Source: Paraperlucidibaca sp.
Lineage (GTDB): Bacteria > Pseudomonadota > Gammaproteobacteria > Pseudomonadales > Moraxellaceae
Length of the DNA stretch: 45,980 bases
Direction of reading: 5' to 3'
NCBI GenBank assembly: GCA_018066805.1
Contig: JAGPVX010000045.1
Location: 1-45,980, forward strand
The notes below the pieces were generated by a model. The model made no database searches and was not told where the DNA came from. It saw only the letters and a list, made by a program, of their open reading frames with translations. Shown in pieces: positions 38,574 to 45,980 of this stretch (position 1 is its first letter; each line of letters opens with the position of its first letter). The translations under genes and the position numbers were made by a program.

Positions 38574-38603
38574 TTAATAATGCGCCACGATACAGTTTGT
38601 ATC
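38574..38603 (-). promoter_or_regulatory. Dyad over the promoter of the small stress membrane protein gene
   Basis: GATACA-GTT-TGTATC (38589-38603) is a perfect inverted repeat. On the minus strand TATTAA (38574-38579) is a plausible -10 box, and the dyad covers the position 17 bases upstream where the -35 box belongs. This is a classic operator or activator position. Confidence 0.45.
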
Positions 38604-38679
38604 ATGAGAGCGAGGCAAACGCGTAGCTAAGACAACAATTTGGCCACATGATAACTAACGGAAGTTGCACATCTTTGCA

Positions 38680-38736
38680 TTGAAATAAGTACTCTTACTA
38701 CTATAAGTACGCGTTAGTTTATTTTCGTACGCGCTA
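38680..38736 (+). promoter_or_regulatory. Promoter of the hybrid kinase with GTAC-containing repeats
   Basis: TTGAAA (38680-38685) and TATAAG (38702-38707), 16 bases apart, form a good sigma-70 promoter for the kinase at 38752. ATAAGTAC occurs twice, at 38685-38692 and 38703-38710, exactly 18 bases apart and overlapping both boxes. GTACGCGTTA (38707-38716) and GTACGCGCTA (38727-38736) form another direct repeat with a 20-base period over the likely transcription start. A repressor or response regulator could bind these. Confidence 0.55.
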
Positions 38737-38751
38737 AAAAGGCTGTTTTTT

Positions 38752-41700
38752 ATGGCGTTGCTTCGCTGGTACAAACCGTCCACGAGCTTTTTGGCTTGGT
38801 TGGGCCTACTAACCTCGCTATTACTTGTCACAGTAATAGCCGTGACCTTGTCCGATTCGCGAACTCGACACGCTGCAAATATCAAGCTCAATAATGAGCT
38901 GCTACGCATGAGCGCTCTGCGCAGTGAGCAGTTTAAAAGTCGAATCGATGCGCTGCGCAATGACGTGCATTTTCTTTCGCGCTTACCCCCGTTAAAAGGC
39001 ATGACCCGTGCGGCATTTCATGGCGGTATAGATCCGCAGCTACAGATAAGCTCCGATGTTTGGGCGCAACAACTAAATAATGTGTATTTGGCCTACCTTG
39101 AAACCAATCCAGCGCTTCTACAAATACGTTTAATCAGCGTCAAAGATGATGGCAAAGAGCTTGTTCGCGTTAATAAGCGTAGCGGAGTGGCAAAAATTGT
39201 ACCCATGGATCAGCTGCAAAATAAGGCTGATACGCTGTATTACCGTGAGGTCTTAAAGCTTAAGCCACAAGAGATTTATATCTCACCACTAAATCTTAAT
39301 CGCGAGTATGGCAAGGTTGAGATCCCGCACACACCAGTGCTTCGCTTAGCCACGCCAGTCTACACGCCAGATGGCCAGCTCTATGCCATGGTGGTACTGA
39401 ATTACGACAGTAAAAGCTTATTGCAGAGTATCGAGGCGAGACTGCCTAGTTATGCTCAGGCCTACATCACTAATCCAGATGGCGATTTTATTCTGCATCC
39501 AAACCCTTCACATGAGTACGGCTTCGACTTAGGCAAGCGTTATCGTTGGCAAGGCATGGCTACTGCTAATGTCACTGAGGCAGATATTCCGCATGGTATT
39601 ACCCTCTGGAATACTATGGATGATCGCGTACTTCATGCTGCTTTTAGGTCTGTAACTATTGGCGATGGTCGTACTGCATACCCGTTGAGTATTGCCATCG
39701 CAACCGATGATCGAATGATCATGGACAATGTCATTGCGGCGCGAAAAACAGTCTTACTGAACATGCTGTTAGTCTCGCTTATTAGCATGATCTTTTTGCA
39801 GTTGTACTTAATTATTAGGCGACGTCAGCGGCAAATTGATATGCAGCAAAGTAGGCAAGCGGCGATTGTTGCCAGTGCCAGCGATGCCATTATTGTTACC
39901 ACGTTAACCGGCACGATTTTGAGCTGGAACCAAGCCTCAACGCGGCTCTTTGATTACTCAGCGGAAGAGGCCATTGGCTGCGATATAGCCACGTTGATTG
40001 GCGGCGATACATCTGAAACCGCGAGTACGCAAAAAACGCTTAGCCAAGGCTTAACGGTGCCGCATTTCAGCACAAGCCGGGAGCAGCGCGACGGTAACGT
40101 AATTTATGTGTCGTGCTCGGTTTCGCCGGTACTGGATGCGCAAGGACAAGTCTCCGCCGTGGCGCATAGCCTGCGTGACATCAGCCGAGAAAAAGCTGCT
40201 GAGGCTGAGGTTTTAGCGCTCAATGCCAACCTTGAGTATCAAGTCGAGGAGCGCACAGCGGAGCTGCTGGTTGCTAAGGAGCGCGCTGAAGTGGCGAGTC
40301 AGGCCAAGTCTGCCTTTGTTGCCAATATCAGCCATGAAATTCGCACACCAATGAATGCGGTTTTGGGCATCACGCATTTGCTTGGCAAAACGAAACTCAG
40401 CGCCGATCAAACCAAATACCTAAACATGCTGCGCGGGGCAGGCGAGTCACTGCTAACGCTACTCAATGACATTTTAGACTTTTCGAAAATTGAAGCCGGC
40501 CACATGGCTTTGGTGGAGTCGCCATTCCGTCTTAATGATGTACTGAATGTTTTAGCCACCATCATGTCGGTTAACGCAGCGCATAAATCCATCGAGCTGA
40601 TCATCGGTGTTGAGCCCGATGTTGCTGAAAGCTATGTAGGTGATGTGCAGCGCTTGCAGCAAGTGCTAGTGAATTTAGTTGGCAACGCCATCAAGTTTAC
40701 GGAAGAGGGCGAGGTGGCTTTACTCGTCGACAATTATCGCGACTCAGAACTAGGCCCTTGCGTGCGCTTTCGTGTGCGCGATACCGGCATTGGCATGACT
40801 GCTGACCAACAGGCAGGACTATTTGCTCCATTCTCGCAAGCCGACGCATCAATCACGCGCCGCTTCGGTGGCACTGGCTTAGGTTTGGCTATTTCAAAGC
40901 GCTTAGTCGCGCTAATGAACGGCTCCTTGCTGCTCAGTAGTGAGTTTGGCGTAGGCACGGAGTTTAGTATCTGCGTGCCTCTATCGGTGTCTGACCTGCA
41001 TTTAGATAGTCAGCGCTCGGCAACCCAGCTTGGCGATTTACGCGTACTAGTTGTCGACGACAATCCCACCAGCTGTGAGTATCTGTGCAAAGCCATTAAG
41101 AGTTGGGGCTGGCACGCCAGTGCAGCTGCCAGTGGCAAAGATGCTTTAGCCGTGATTAATCGCGCACAAGCAGCACACAACGCTTTCGATGTTTTGGTGC
41201 TGGATTGGCAAATGCCTGGCCTTGATGGTTTGGAGACTATGTCGGCAGTGCAGGCTGAGCATCCTGAAGCATCCTGGCCGATGGTGATTATGGTCAGCGC
41301 CTTTGAGCAGTCAGAGATGCAGCTGGCCTTAGGCAAGCGCAGCATAGATGCGGTGCTAGTCAAGCCAGTGACTAGCTCAAATCTATTCGACACTTTGCAT
41401 GAAGCGATAGCTAAGCAGCGCGGCGAAACCCTAGTGGCTCTGCCAAAAACAGTTGAGCAGCCATTACTAGGCGTGCGCATTTTATTGGTTGAGGATAATG
41501 CGCTAAACCGTTTTGTCGCCGGCCAAATGTTGACTCAGGCTGGTGCTGAGGTGCGTATGGCTGAGCACGGTGAGCAGGCCATTGAGGCGATAAAGTCTGA
41601 CCCTAGCGCCATTGATTTAATCTTGATGGACATCCAAATGCCAGTAATGGATGGCATCACGGCGACCGAGTATTTACGCCAGAACGATCAGTGGAAAGGG

Positions 41701-42255
41701 CCTATTTTGGCAATGACTGCTGGTGTGCTCGACAGTGAGCGCGAGTCGTATTTGGCTGCAGGCATGAATGGCTTTATCGCCAAACCAATTATCCATGAAC
41801 AAATGATGGCGTCGATTAAGGCCATTTTAGAGAGCCAACCTAAAGCTACTACTTCGGCCTTAGTTGCTGGCAAACGACCAGCGATTCCAGCACAAAAAAT
41901 GTTAGCAGACTTCGATGTCTCGTCATTGTTAGCCTTGGCGCAAAACGACTCAGGCTATGTCGATGCTCTAGCTAAAATTATCGCTAAAGCGGTTGCCGCA
42001 GGCGTATCGCCACTAAGCGATGCTAATGCTGCTTGGATCGCCGGCGATAGTGATCGTGCCGCTGGAATACTGCATAGTTTGCGTGGCTCACTAGGCTCAT
42101 TGGGCGCACAGCATTTTGCACATATTGCACTGCAGCTTGAGTTGGCCATTAGTGCCAATGACACCGCGCAAGTGCAGCCATTGTTCGATGCAACAACGGA
42201 GTCTTTGACTGCATCACTAACACAAGCCGCGCGTTGGCTAGAAAGCCGTCAGTAA
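38752..42255 (+). CDS. Hybrid sensor histidine kinase with two receivers and an HPt domain
   Basis: 1167-residue inner-membrane phosphorelay kinase. A membrane helix (about 13-33) is followed by a large periplasmic sensor resembling a Cache-type domain (about 36-330), with conserved-looking YYREVLKLK, YISPLNLNREYGKVE and VLNYDSKSLL. A second helix (335-355) and a PAS domain (about 363-480) follow. The HisKA has His528 in NISHEIRTPMNA, and the ATPase domain has N-box Asn645 and DTGIGM. Receiver 1 has Asp818, receiver 2 Asp960, and the C-terminal HPt has His1108 in HSLRGSLGSLGAQ. The layout resembles BarA-type kinases but with a large sensor. A response regulator is not encoded nearby. AAGG lies before the ATG. 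Confidence 0.94.
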   Translation: MALLRWYKPSTSFLAWLGLLTSLLLVTVIAVTLSDSRTRHAANIKLNNELLRMSALRSEQFKSRIDALRNDVHFLSRLPPLKGMTRAAFHGGIDPQLQISSDVWAQQLNNVYLAYLETNPALLQIRLISVKDDGKELVRVNKRSGVAKIVPMDQLQNKADTLYYREVLKLKPQEIYISPLNLNREYGKVEIPHTPVLRLATPVYTPDGQLYAMVVLNYDSKSLLQSIEARLPSYAQAYITNPDGDFILHPNPSHEYGFDLGKRYRWQGMATANVTEADIPHGITLWNTMDDRVLHAAFRSVTIGDGRTAYPLSIAIATDDRMIMDNVIAARKTVLLNMLLVSLISMIFLQLYLIIRRRQRQIDMQQSRQAAIVASASDAIIVTTLTGTILSWNQASTRLFDYSAEEAIGCDIATLIGGDTSETASTQKTLSQGLTVPHFSTSREQRDGNVIYVSCSVSPVLDAQGQVSAVAHSLRDISREKAAEAEVLALNANLEYQVEERTAELLVAKERAEVASQAKSAFVANISHEIRTPMNAVLGITHLLGKTKLSADQTKYLNMLRGAGESLLTLLNDILDFSKIEAGHMALVESPFRLNDVLNVLATIMSVNAAHKSIELIIGVEPDVAESYVGDVQRLQQVLVNLVGNAIKFTEEGEVALLVDNYRDSELGPCVRFRVRDTGIGMTADQQAGLFAPFSQADASITRRFGGTGLGLAISKRLVALMNGSLLLSSEFGVGTEFSICVPLSVSDLHLDSQRSATQLGDLRVLVVDDNPTSCEYLCKAIKSWGWHASAAASGKDALAVINRAQAAHNAFDVLVLDWQMPGLDGLETMSAVQAEHPEASWPMVIMVSAFEQSEMQLALGKRSIDAVLVKPVTSSNLFDTLHEAIAKQRGETLVALPKTVEQPLLGVRILLVEDNALNRFVAGQMLTQAGAEVRMAEHGEQAIEAIKSDPSAIDLILMDIQMPVMDGITATEYLRQNDQWKGPILAMTAGVLDSERESYLAAGMNGFIAKPIIHEQMMASIKAILESQPKATTSALVAGKRPAIPAQKMLADFDVSSLLALAQNDSGYVDALAKIIAKAVAAGVSPLSDANAAWIAGDSDRAAGILHSLRGSLGSLGAQHFAHIALQLELAISANDTAQVQPLFDATTESLTASLTQAARWLESRQ

Positions 42256-42267
42256 TAAGGAGCTGGG

Positions 42268-42654
42268 ATGATTAAGGTTGTTGCAGCGATTGCCTTGCGT
42301 GATGGCTTAGTGTTGGTAGCTAGGCGCGCACTCGGTCAGCGTCAAGCAGGGCTTTGGGAGTTTCCTGGCGGTAAGATTGAGGCCGGCGAAAGCGAAGCAG
42401 AAGCATTGGCGCGTGAGCTGCACGAAGAGCTCAATATTGCTGCGCATATTGGTGAGGAATTTGCGCGCACGCAGCATCATTATGCCGATGTCAGCATCGA
42501 GCTAATTGGCCTGTTTACTGAATTGCCCGAGATGGACTGTGTGCTCAGTGTGCATGACCAAATCGATTGGGTGCCAATAGGGCATTTAGCAATGGTAGAT
42601 CTAGCGCCTGCAGACATTGTATTAGCGCAAAAACTGATGCGTGAGTTTGCCTAG
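42268..42654 (+). CDS. mutT: MutT-like Nudix hydrolase (probable 8-oxo-dGTP diphosphatase)
   Basis: 128-residue Nudix protein. The Nudix box runs from Gly35 to about residue 57, with Glu41, Arg49, Glu50, Glu53 and Glu54 in the GX5EX7REUXEE pattern. The Gly before the last hydrophobic position is Asn. GLWEFPGGKIE matches MutT closely, so cleaning 8-oxo-dGTP from the nucleotide pool is the likely role; other nucleotide substrates are possible. AAGGAG (42257-42262) lies five bases before the ATG. It follows the hybrid kinase by only 12 bases, so both are probably on one transcript. No partner thiamine-phosphate synthase fusion is present. Confidence 0.88.
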   Translation: MIKVVAAIALRDGLVLVARRALGQRQAGLWEFPGGKIEAGESEAEALARELHEELNIAAHIGEEFARTQHHYADVSIELIGLFTELPEMDCVLSVHDQIDWVPIGHLAMVDLAPADIVLAQKLMREFA

Positions 42655-42682
42655 TCGCCATTTTGTGCCAGCAGATTGGCCG

Positions 42683-42710
42683 GTATGAAAGGTGATTTGT
42701 ATGAAAAGTG
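42683..42710 (+). repeat. Tandem direct repeat upstream of the cytochrome fusion gene
   Basis: GTATGAAAGGTG (42683-42694) and GTATGAAAAGTG (42699-42710) match at 11 of 12 positions with a 16-base period. They lie 67-94 bases upstream of the gene at 42777, a position suited to an activator. Their function is unknown. Confidence 0.5.
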
Positions 42711-42776
42711 TTGTTACTAAGTTTCACTCATGATGTATATTGCCAAACATAAGTAATACAAAAAAGGCAGTACCCC

Positions 42777-45700
42777 ATGTTCATTTCATTTCGAAAGGCA
42801 ACGCTTGTTGCTCTTGCAGCGTCTACAGCACTTTTAGCTGCCTGTAGCGACTCAACTAAAACGTCTACGACAACTCCTCCTACTCCTCGCATAGATGCTG
42901 CCTGTATTGAGGCTGGCCCAAATGCTCGCGAGCAAGTCTTAACGCGACTATCTCTTGCCCGAGCCGGCGACACAGTGGCGTTTTGCGAAGGCTATTTTGA
43001 GATGTCCACGGGTTTGCTGGTCAATAGCAAAAACGGCATTACCCTGAAAGGTGCGGGTAAAGATAAAACCATTCTTAATTTTCTTAATAGCGACAGTGGT
43101 GAGGGCATTAATGCCAGCTACGCCGACGGCTTGATTTTGCAAGGCTTTACCGTGGAAGACACACCGGGCAACGGTGTTCGTGTGTTCCGCTCTGAGTCAG
43201 TGACGATTCGTGACGTGCGTGTGCGCTGGCACGACGCCGCTGGCCGTGACGAGACTAGCGATAAATATACGCCACGCTCCGATGTCGGCGCTTATGGCTT
43301 GTATCCTGTTGAGACTCAACATGTCCTGATGGAGGATTGTGAGTCTCATGGCGCTTCCGATGCGGGCATTTATGTAGGCCAGTCTAACGACGTCATCGTG
43401 CGAAATTGTTTAGCGACATACAACGTCGCTGGTTTCGAGTTTGAAAATACCTACCGAGCATTATTTGAAGATAATGTGGCGACAAAAAATACCGGTGGGT
43501 TCTTAATTTTTGACTTGCCTGACTTGCGCCAGTACGGCGAAAAAAACGTTGTGCGTCGCAACAAATCCTATAACAACAACACGGATAACTTTGCACCAAC
43601 TGGCAATATTGTAGGTCTTGTGCCACGCGGTACCGGTATGTTGGTTCTCGCATCAGATCAGCTAGAAATTTACGACAACGATATTACGGGCAACGACACC
43701 TTCGGTATTGCAGTCGTTAACTATGGCTTAGTCGATCGCAACTATCCTGATCTGCGCTATGATTTTTATCCAGAAGGTATTGAGATTCATAACAACCGTT
43801 TCTCCGGTAATGGTCAGAGTCCGCAGCTGCCAATAGCCGATCGTGGTGTCGCCTCCGCCTTGCCTTTATTGATGCGCGTGAAGAACTTTGGTCGTGGTGC
43901 TGATATCGTTTGGGACGGTGGTGAGGATGAGCCTAACGACTGCACAGACTATCCTGTTGATGAAGATGGTATTGCGCTCAACAAGCCAAACAATGCTGAA
44001 ACACGCTATGAACCGCGAGTGGATGAGCGTGGCCGTCCTAACTACTATCGCTCAGATAAAGATCCGAAATGCAAATACAACGCATGGAAGTTTGATGCTC
44101 AGAAAAAGCTTAAAAAGCCCGAAAATGGTTTGTGTTTAAGTAATAACACCCACAAATCAAACCCGTTGGTGACACCGTTCTTAAATGCTGGTTTGAATCG
44201 ATCAGATATTGGTCCAGAGTTAATCCAGCAAATTATTGTGCCCGGAAGCAGTGATACCGCACCGTTTGCGTGTGACCTGCCAGATCGCCCAATTCCCGTG
44301 CTGAAGCTACCTTATAAGATAGTTGCAGAGGAAGCGGCTCCATCTGCAGCTGCTATCGCTGCTGCGTGCTCTGCGGTTAAGCCTGGTCAAGTTAACTGGA
44401 ATGCATTGGCAAAGTTTGACTGCCCTGAGTTGAGCCAATATGGCCTATTCAAGGTGGCAAATGACCCGCTGAGCGGTGGCCAAGGCTCGTTTGTTATGCC
44501 CTACGAGCTCAATAGCACGCTGTTTTCTGACTATGCCAGTAAGTATCGCGTGATCTTCTTGCCGCCAAATGCTCAAGGTGGTGTGCAGCCAGCTAAGTAT
44601 CAAGACAAGAAATCGACCAATAGCATCAATGAGTCACTGGACTTCCCAGTTGGCACCGTGATCTCGAAGACATTCACTTTCCGCACGGAGGATGCTGGTG
44701 GACAGCTGCTACGCGAGCACATTGTTGAGACACGTCTGATCATCAAACGTGATACCGCCGTTGGTGAGCGCTGGATTGGTCTGCCCTATGTGTGGCAGCA
44801 AGGCAGTGACGGCAAACCAACCAAAGCTGTTCTAGCTTTAGCTGGCGACAATGTTGCTGTGCAGTGGGATTATTTAGATCCGAATCCTAATGTGAAGAAA
44901 AATAACGAACGTGCGCGCTATAAAGGTGCCTCTGCTGCCTATGCCGTACCAGCCGCCCTGAACTGCATCACTTGTCATGGTGGTGATGATCGTCTGGGTG
45001 CCGCACCAATTGGGCCAAAGGCACGCAATATGGATCGTGGCATTAACAAAGATAAAACCGGTGAAAATCAGCTAGCGTTTATGGCGCGTAAAGGCTGGCT
45101 AACGGGCTTTAATGCTGATGCATCTAAGCGTGACACTCCGATGGCGACCATGGAGATTCCAGGCAGTGGGCCAAGCAAGGCGCTACCTGGAACACCGCGT
45201 GATGTTCATGAGCGAGTGCGAGCTTACTTAGAAGTAAACTGTGCGTACTGCCATAACAACAATGGTGGCGCCTCCAATTCGGGCTTGTACTTAGATAGCT
45301 TCCGTACTGTTGGGGTTCGTTACGGTATTTGTAAAAAGCCTGTTGCAGCTGGGCGTGGCTCAGGTAATCGTGGCCACGATATTGTGCTGGGCAATGCCGC
45401 AGCCTCCATCATGAGCTATCGTGTTGGCTCAGCCGAGGCGGGTATTCGTATGCCGCCAATTGCTCGAAGCGTCGTCCATGGCGAAGCATCGGCGCTGATT
45501 AATGAATGGGTCAACACTGGCTTGCCAGGGGTGAATGCTGAAAATAATGACGAAATTCAAAATGAGAACAGCTGTAATGATAGTGAGTTGCCACTGCTAT
45601 TGACTGAGTTGCTGCCAGCAGAGCTCAGTGATGTGCTTTCTCAAATCCAAGCAGCCTCTGGTGGCCTCGTCAATATCAGTGCGGTGACTGATTTACTTGA

Positions 45701-45788
45701 GTCCATCACCAAAGGTGTAACAGGCGCGCTATCGCCCACACAAATAAGTGAGCGCGCGATGAAAGGAACGCCAGCGGCTAACCGCTAG
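42777..45788 (+). CDS. Lipoprotein fusing a right-handed beta-helix with a diheme cytochrome c
   Basis: 1003-residue exported lipoprotein. The signal peptide ends in the lipobox LLAAC with Cys23. A parallel beta-helix (about 80-345) shows repeated short strands such as GITLKGAGKDKTIL, VRVFRSESVTIRDV, IYVGQSNDVIVRNC and NVATKNTGGFLIFD. A Cys-containing acidic region (about 376-500) follows. The C-terminal part has two c-type heme sites: CITCH (730-734) and CAYCH (822-826), and RMPP near 891 may supply an axial Met. From memory this joins the families TIGR03805 (beta-helix) and TIGR03806 (SO2930-like diheme cytochrome), usually neighbouring genes. Export and lipidation suggest it sits on the outer membrane and transfers electrons there. 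AAGG precedes the ATG. A terminator follows. Confidence 0.88.
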   Translation: MFISFRKATLVALAASTALLAACSDSTKTSTTTPPTPRIDAACIEAGPNAREQVLTRLSLARAGDTVAFCEGYFEMSTGLLVNSKNGITLKGAGKDKTILNFLNSDSGEGINASYADGLILQGFTVEDTPGNGVRVFRSESVTIRDVRVRWHDAAGRDETSDKYTPRSDVGAYGLYPVETQHVLMEDCESHGASDAGIYVGQSNDVIVRNCLATYNVAGFEFENTYRALFEDNVATKNTGGFLIFDLPDLRQYGEKNVVRRNKSYNNNTDNFAPTGNIVGLVPRGTGMLVLASDQLEIYDNDITGNDTFGIAVVNYGLVDRNYPDLRYDFYPEGIEIHNNRFSGNGQSPQLPIADRGVASALPLLMRVKNFGRGADIVWDGGEDEPNDCTDYPVDEDGIALNKPNNAETRYEPRVDERGRPNYYRSDKDPKCKYNAWKFDAQKKLKKPENGLCLSNNTHKSNPLVTPFLNAGLNRSDIGPELIQQIIVPGSSDTAPFACDLPDRPIPVLKLPYKIVAEEAAPSAAAIAAACSAVKPGQVNWNALAKFDCPELSQYGLFKVANDPLSGGQGSFVMPYELNSTLFSDYASKYRVIFLPPNAQGGVQPAKYQDKKSTNSINESLDFPVGTVISKTFTFRTEDAGGQLLREHIVETRLIIKRDTAVGERWIGLPYVWQQGSDGKPTKAVLALAGDNVAVQWDYLDPNPNVKKNNERARYKGASAAYAVPAALNCITCHGGDDRLGAAPIGPKARNMDRGINKDKTGENQLAFMARKGWLTGFNADASKRDTPMATMEIPGSGPSKALPGTPRDVHERVRAYLEVNCAYCHNNNGGASNSGLYLDSFRTVGVRYGICKKPVAAGRGSGNRGHDIVLGNAAASIMSYRVGSAEAGIRMPPIARSVVHGEASALINEWVNTGLPGVNAENNDEIQNENSCNDSELPLLLTELLPAELSDVLSQIQAASGGLVNISAVTDLLESITKGVTGALSPTQISERAMKGTPAANR

Positions 45789-45810
45789 TTTCTTTCTGTA
45801 CTGCTGTAGA

Positions 45811-45853
45811 AAAACGCCGTCTCCTGAAAGCCAAGCAGGAGGCGGCGTTTTTT
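45811..45853 (+). terminator. Strong intrinsic terminator after the cytochrome fusion gene
   Basis: AAAACGCCGTCTCCTG (45811-45826) pairs with CAGGAGGCGGCGTTTT (45836-45851) in a 16-pair stem with one G-T wobble and a nine-base loop. TTTTTT spans 45848-45853. The run of A on the left arm gives T on the minus strand, so it could act in both directions. Confidence 0.92.
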
Positions 45854-45894
45854 CTTATACTGCCGCCCTCGATTATGTTCATTGAAGCTATTTT

Positions 45895-45980
45895 ATGACT
45901 GCCGCTCAAAAGCCTATTCGCACCCGTGTAGCCCCATCGCCCACTGGCGATCCGCACGTTGGTACCGCCTACATTGCTCT
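45895..45980 (+). CDS. gltX: Glutamyl-tRNA synthetase, 5' part cut by the window end
   Basis: Only the first 28 codons are present. The deduced start [20 protein letters not shown] followed by HVGTAYIAL is the unmistakable N-terminus of bacterial GltX, where APSPTG and HVGT form the class I ATP-binding HIGH region. The enzyme charges tRNA-Glu with glutamate in the cytoplasm. The ATG at 45895 follows the terminator by about 40 bases, so the gene must have its own promoter in or near that gap, which I could not identify with confidence. Confidence 0.95.
   Translation, partial: MTAAQKPIRTRVAPSPTGDPHVGTAYIA

Noticed and set aside
38655-39002. 115-residue minus-strand open frame before and inside the hybrid kinase
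   Set aside because: It overlaps the kinase promoter and the well-supported N-terminal membrane region, and its translation resembles no known family.
41010-41480. 156-residue minus-strand frame opposite the first receiver domain of the kinase
   Set aside because: It is a shadow of a confirmed domain; no start signal or family.
1-45980. CRISPR arrays, insertion sequences, integrases or phage genes
   Set aside because: No regularly spaced repeats, transposase or integrase motifs, or terminal inverted repeats were found; all long frames are chromosomal-type genes.

Overview
The window looks like chromosomal DNA of a gammaproteobacterium, most likely of the Pseudomonadales or a related order. 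The main support is gene order. A LysR regulator diverges from leuC-leuD-leuB-asd-(asd paralogue)-fimV-truA-trpF-trpB-trpA-accD-folC-(SPOR protein)-cvpA-purF-metZ, which closely follows the arrangement known from Pseudomonas and Acinetobacter. The prmB-aroC-MFS block next to folE and an Smr gene is also familiar from Pseudomonas. No insertion sequence, integrase, phage gene or CRISPR array is visible. Genes are densely packed with many 4-base ATGA/GTGA overlaps, and no gene-free stretch exceeds about 200 bases. Species cannot be named from the sequence alone.

Layout. 1-76: tRNA-Lys on the minus strand. 162-8056: a patatin-like phospholipase diverges from an M16C zinc peptidase, two overlapping alpha/beta hydrolases, an Mpo1-like membrane protein and an EamA transporter. 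8064-10941 (minus): a multi-pass mechanosensitive-channel-like protein, folE and an Smr-domain protein. 11072-14303 (plus): prmB, aroC and an MFS transporter, tightly coupled. 14300-18801: a minus-strand LCM-type methyltransferase, a plus-strand pair (secreted esterase plus unknown exported protein), then a minus-strand LysR regulator and epoxide-hydrolase-like enzyme. 18954-38352: the long biosynthetic series described above, ending in an MFS transporter. 38317-38556 (minus): a small GlsB/YeaQ-type membrane protein. 38752-42654: a large hybrid phosphorelay kinase with a MutT-like Nudix hydrolase behind it. 42777-45788: a 1003-residue lipoprotein joining a beta-helix to a diheme cytochrome c. 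A strong terminator follows, then the start of gltX, which runs off the window.

How the genes work together. leuCDB makes leucine from isopropylmalate. asd supplies aspartate semialdehyde for lysine, threonine, methionine and cell wall, and metZ continues towards methionine. trpFBA completes tryptophan, while aroC makes chorismate, the precursor of tryptophan and folate. folE and folC both serve folate synthesis. accD commits carbon to fatty acids and purF opens purine synthesis. fimV and its second, reduced relative near truA point to polar or envelope organisation.

The most interesting points are the beta-helix/diheme cytochrome fusion, the second FimV-N-domain protein with different architecture, the GTAC-rich repeated promoter of the hybrid kinase, a hairpin directly before the accD ribosome binding site, and a perfect T-N11-A dyad between the LysR gene and leuC. 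Most of the rest is ordinary core metabolism. I saw no clear-cut novel multi-gene defence or mobile system here.
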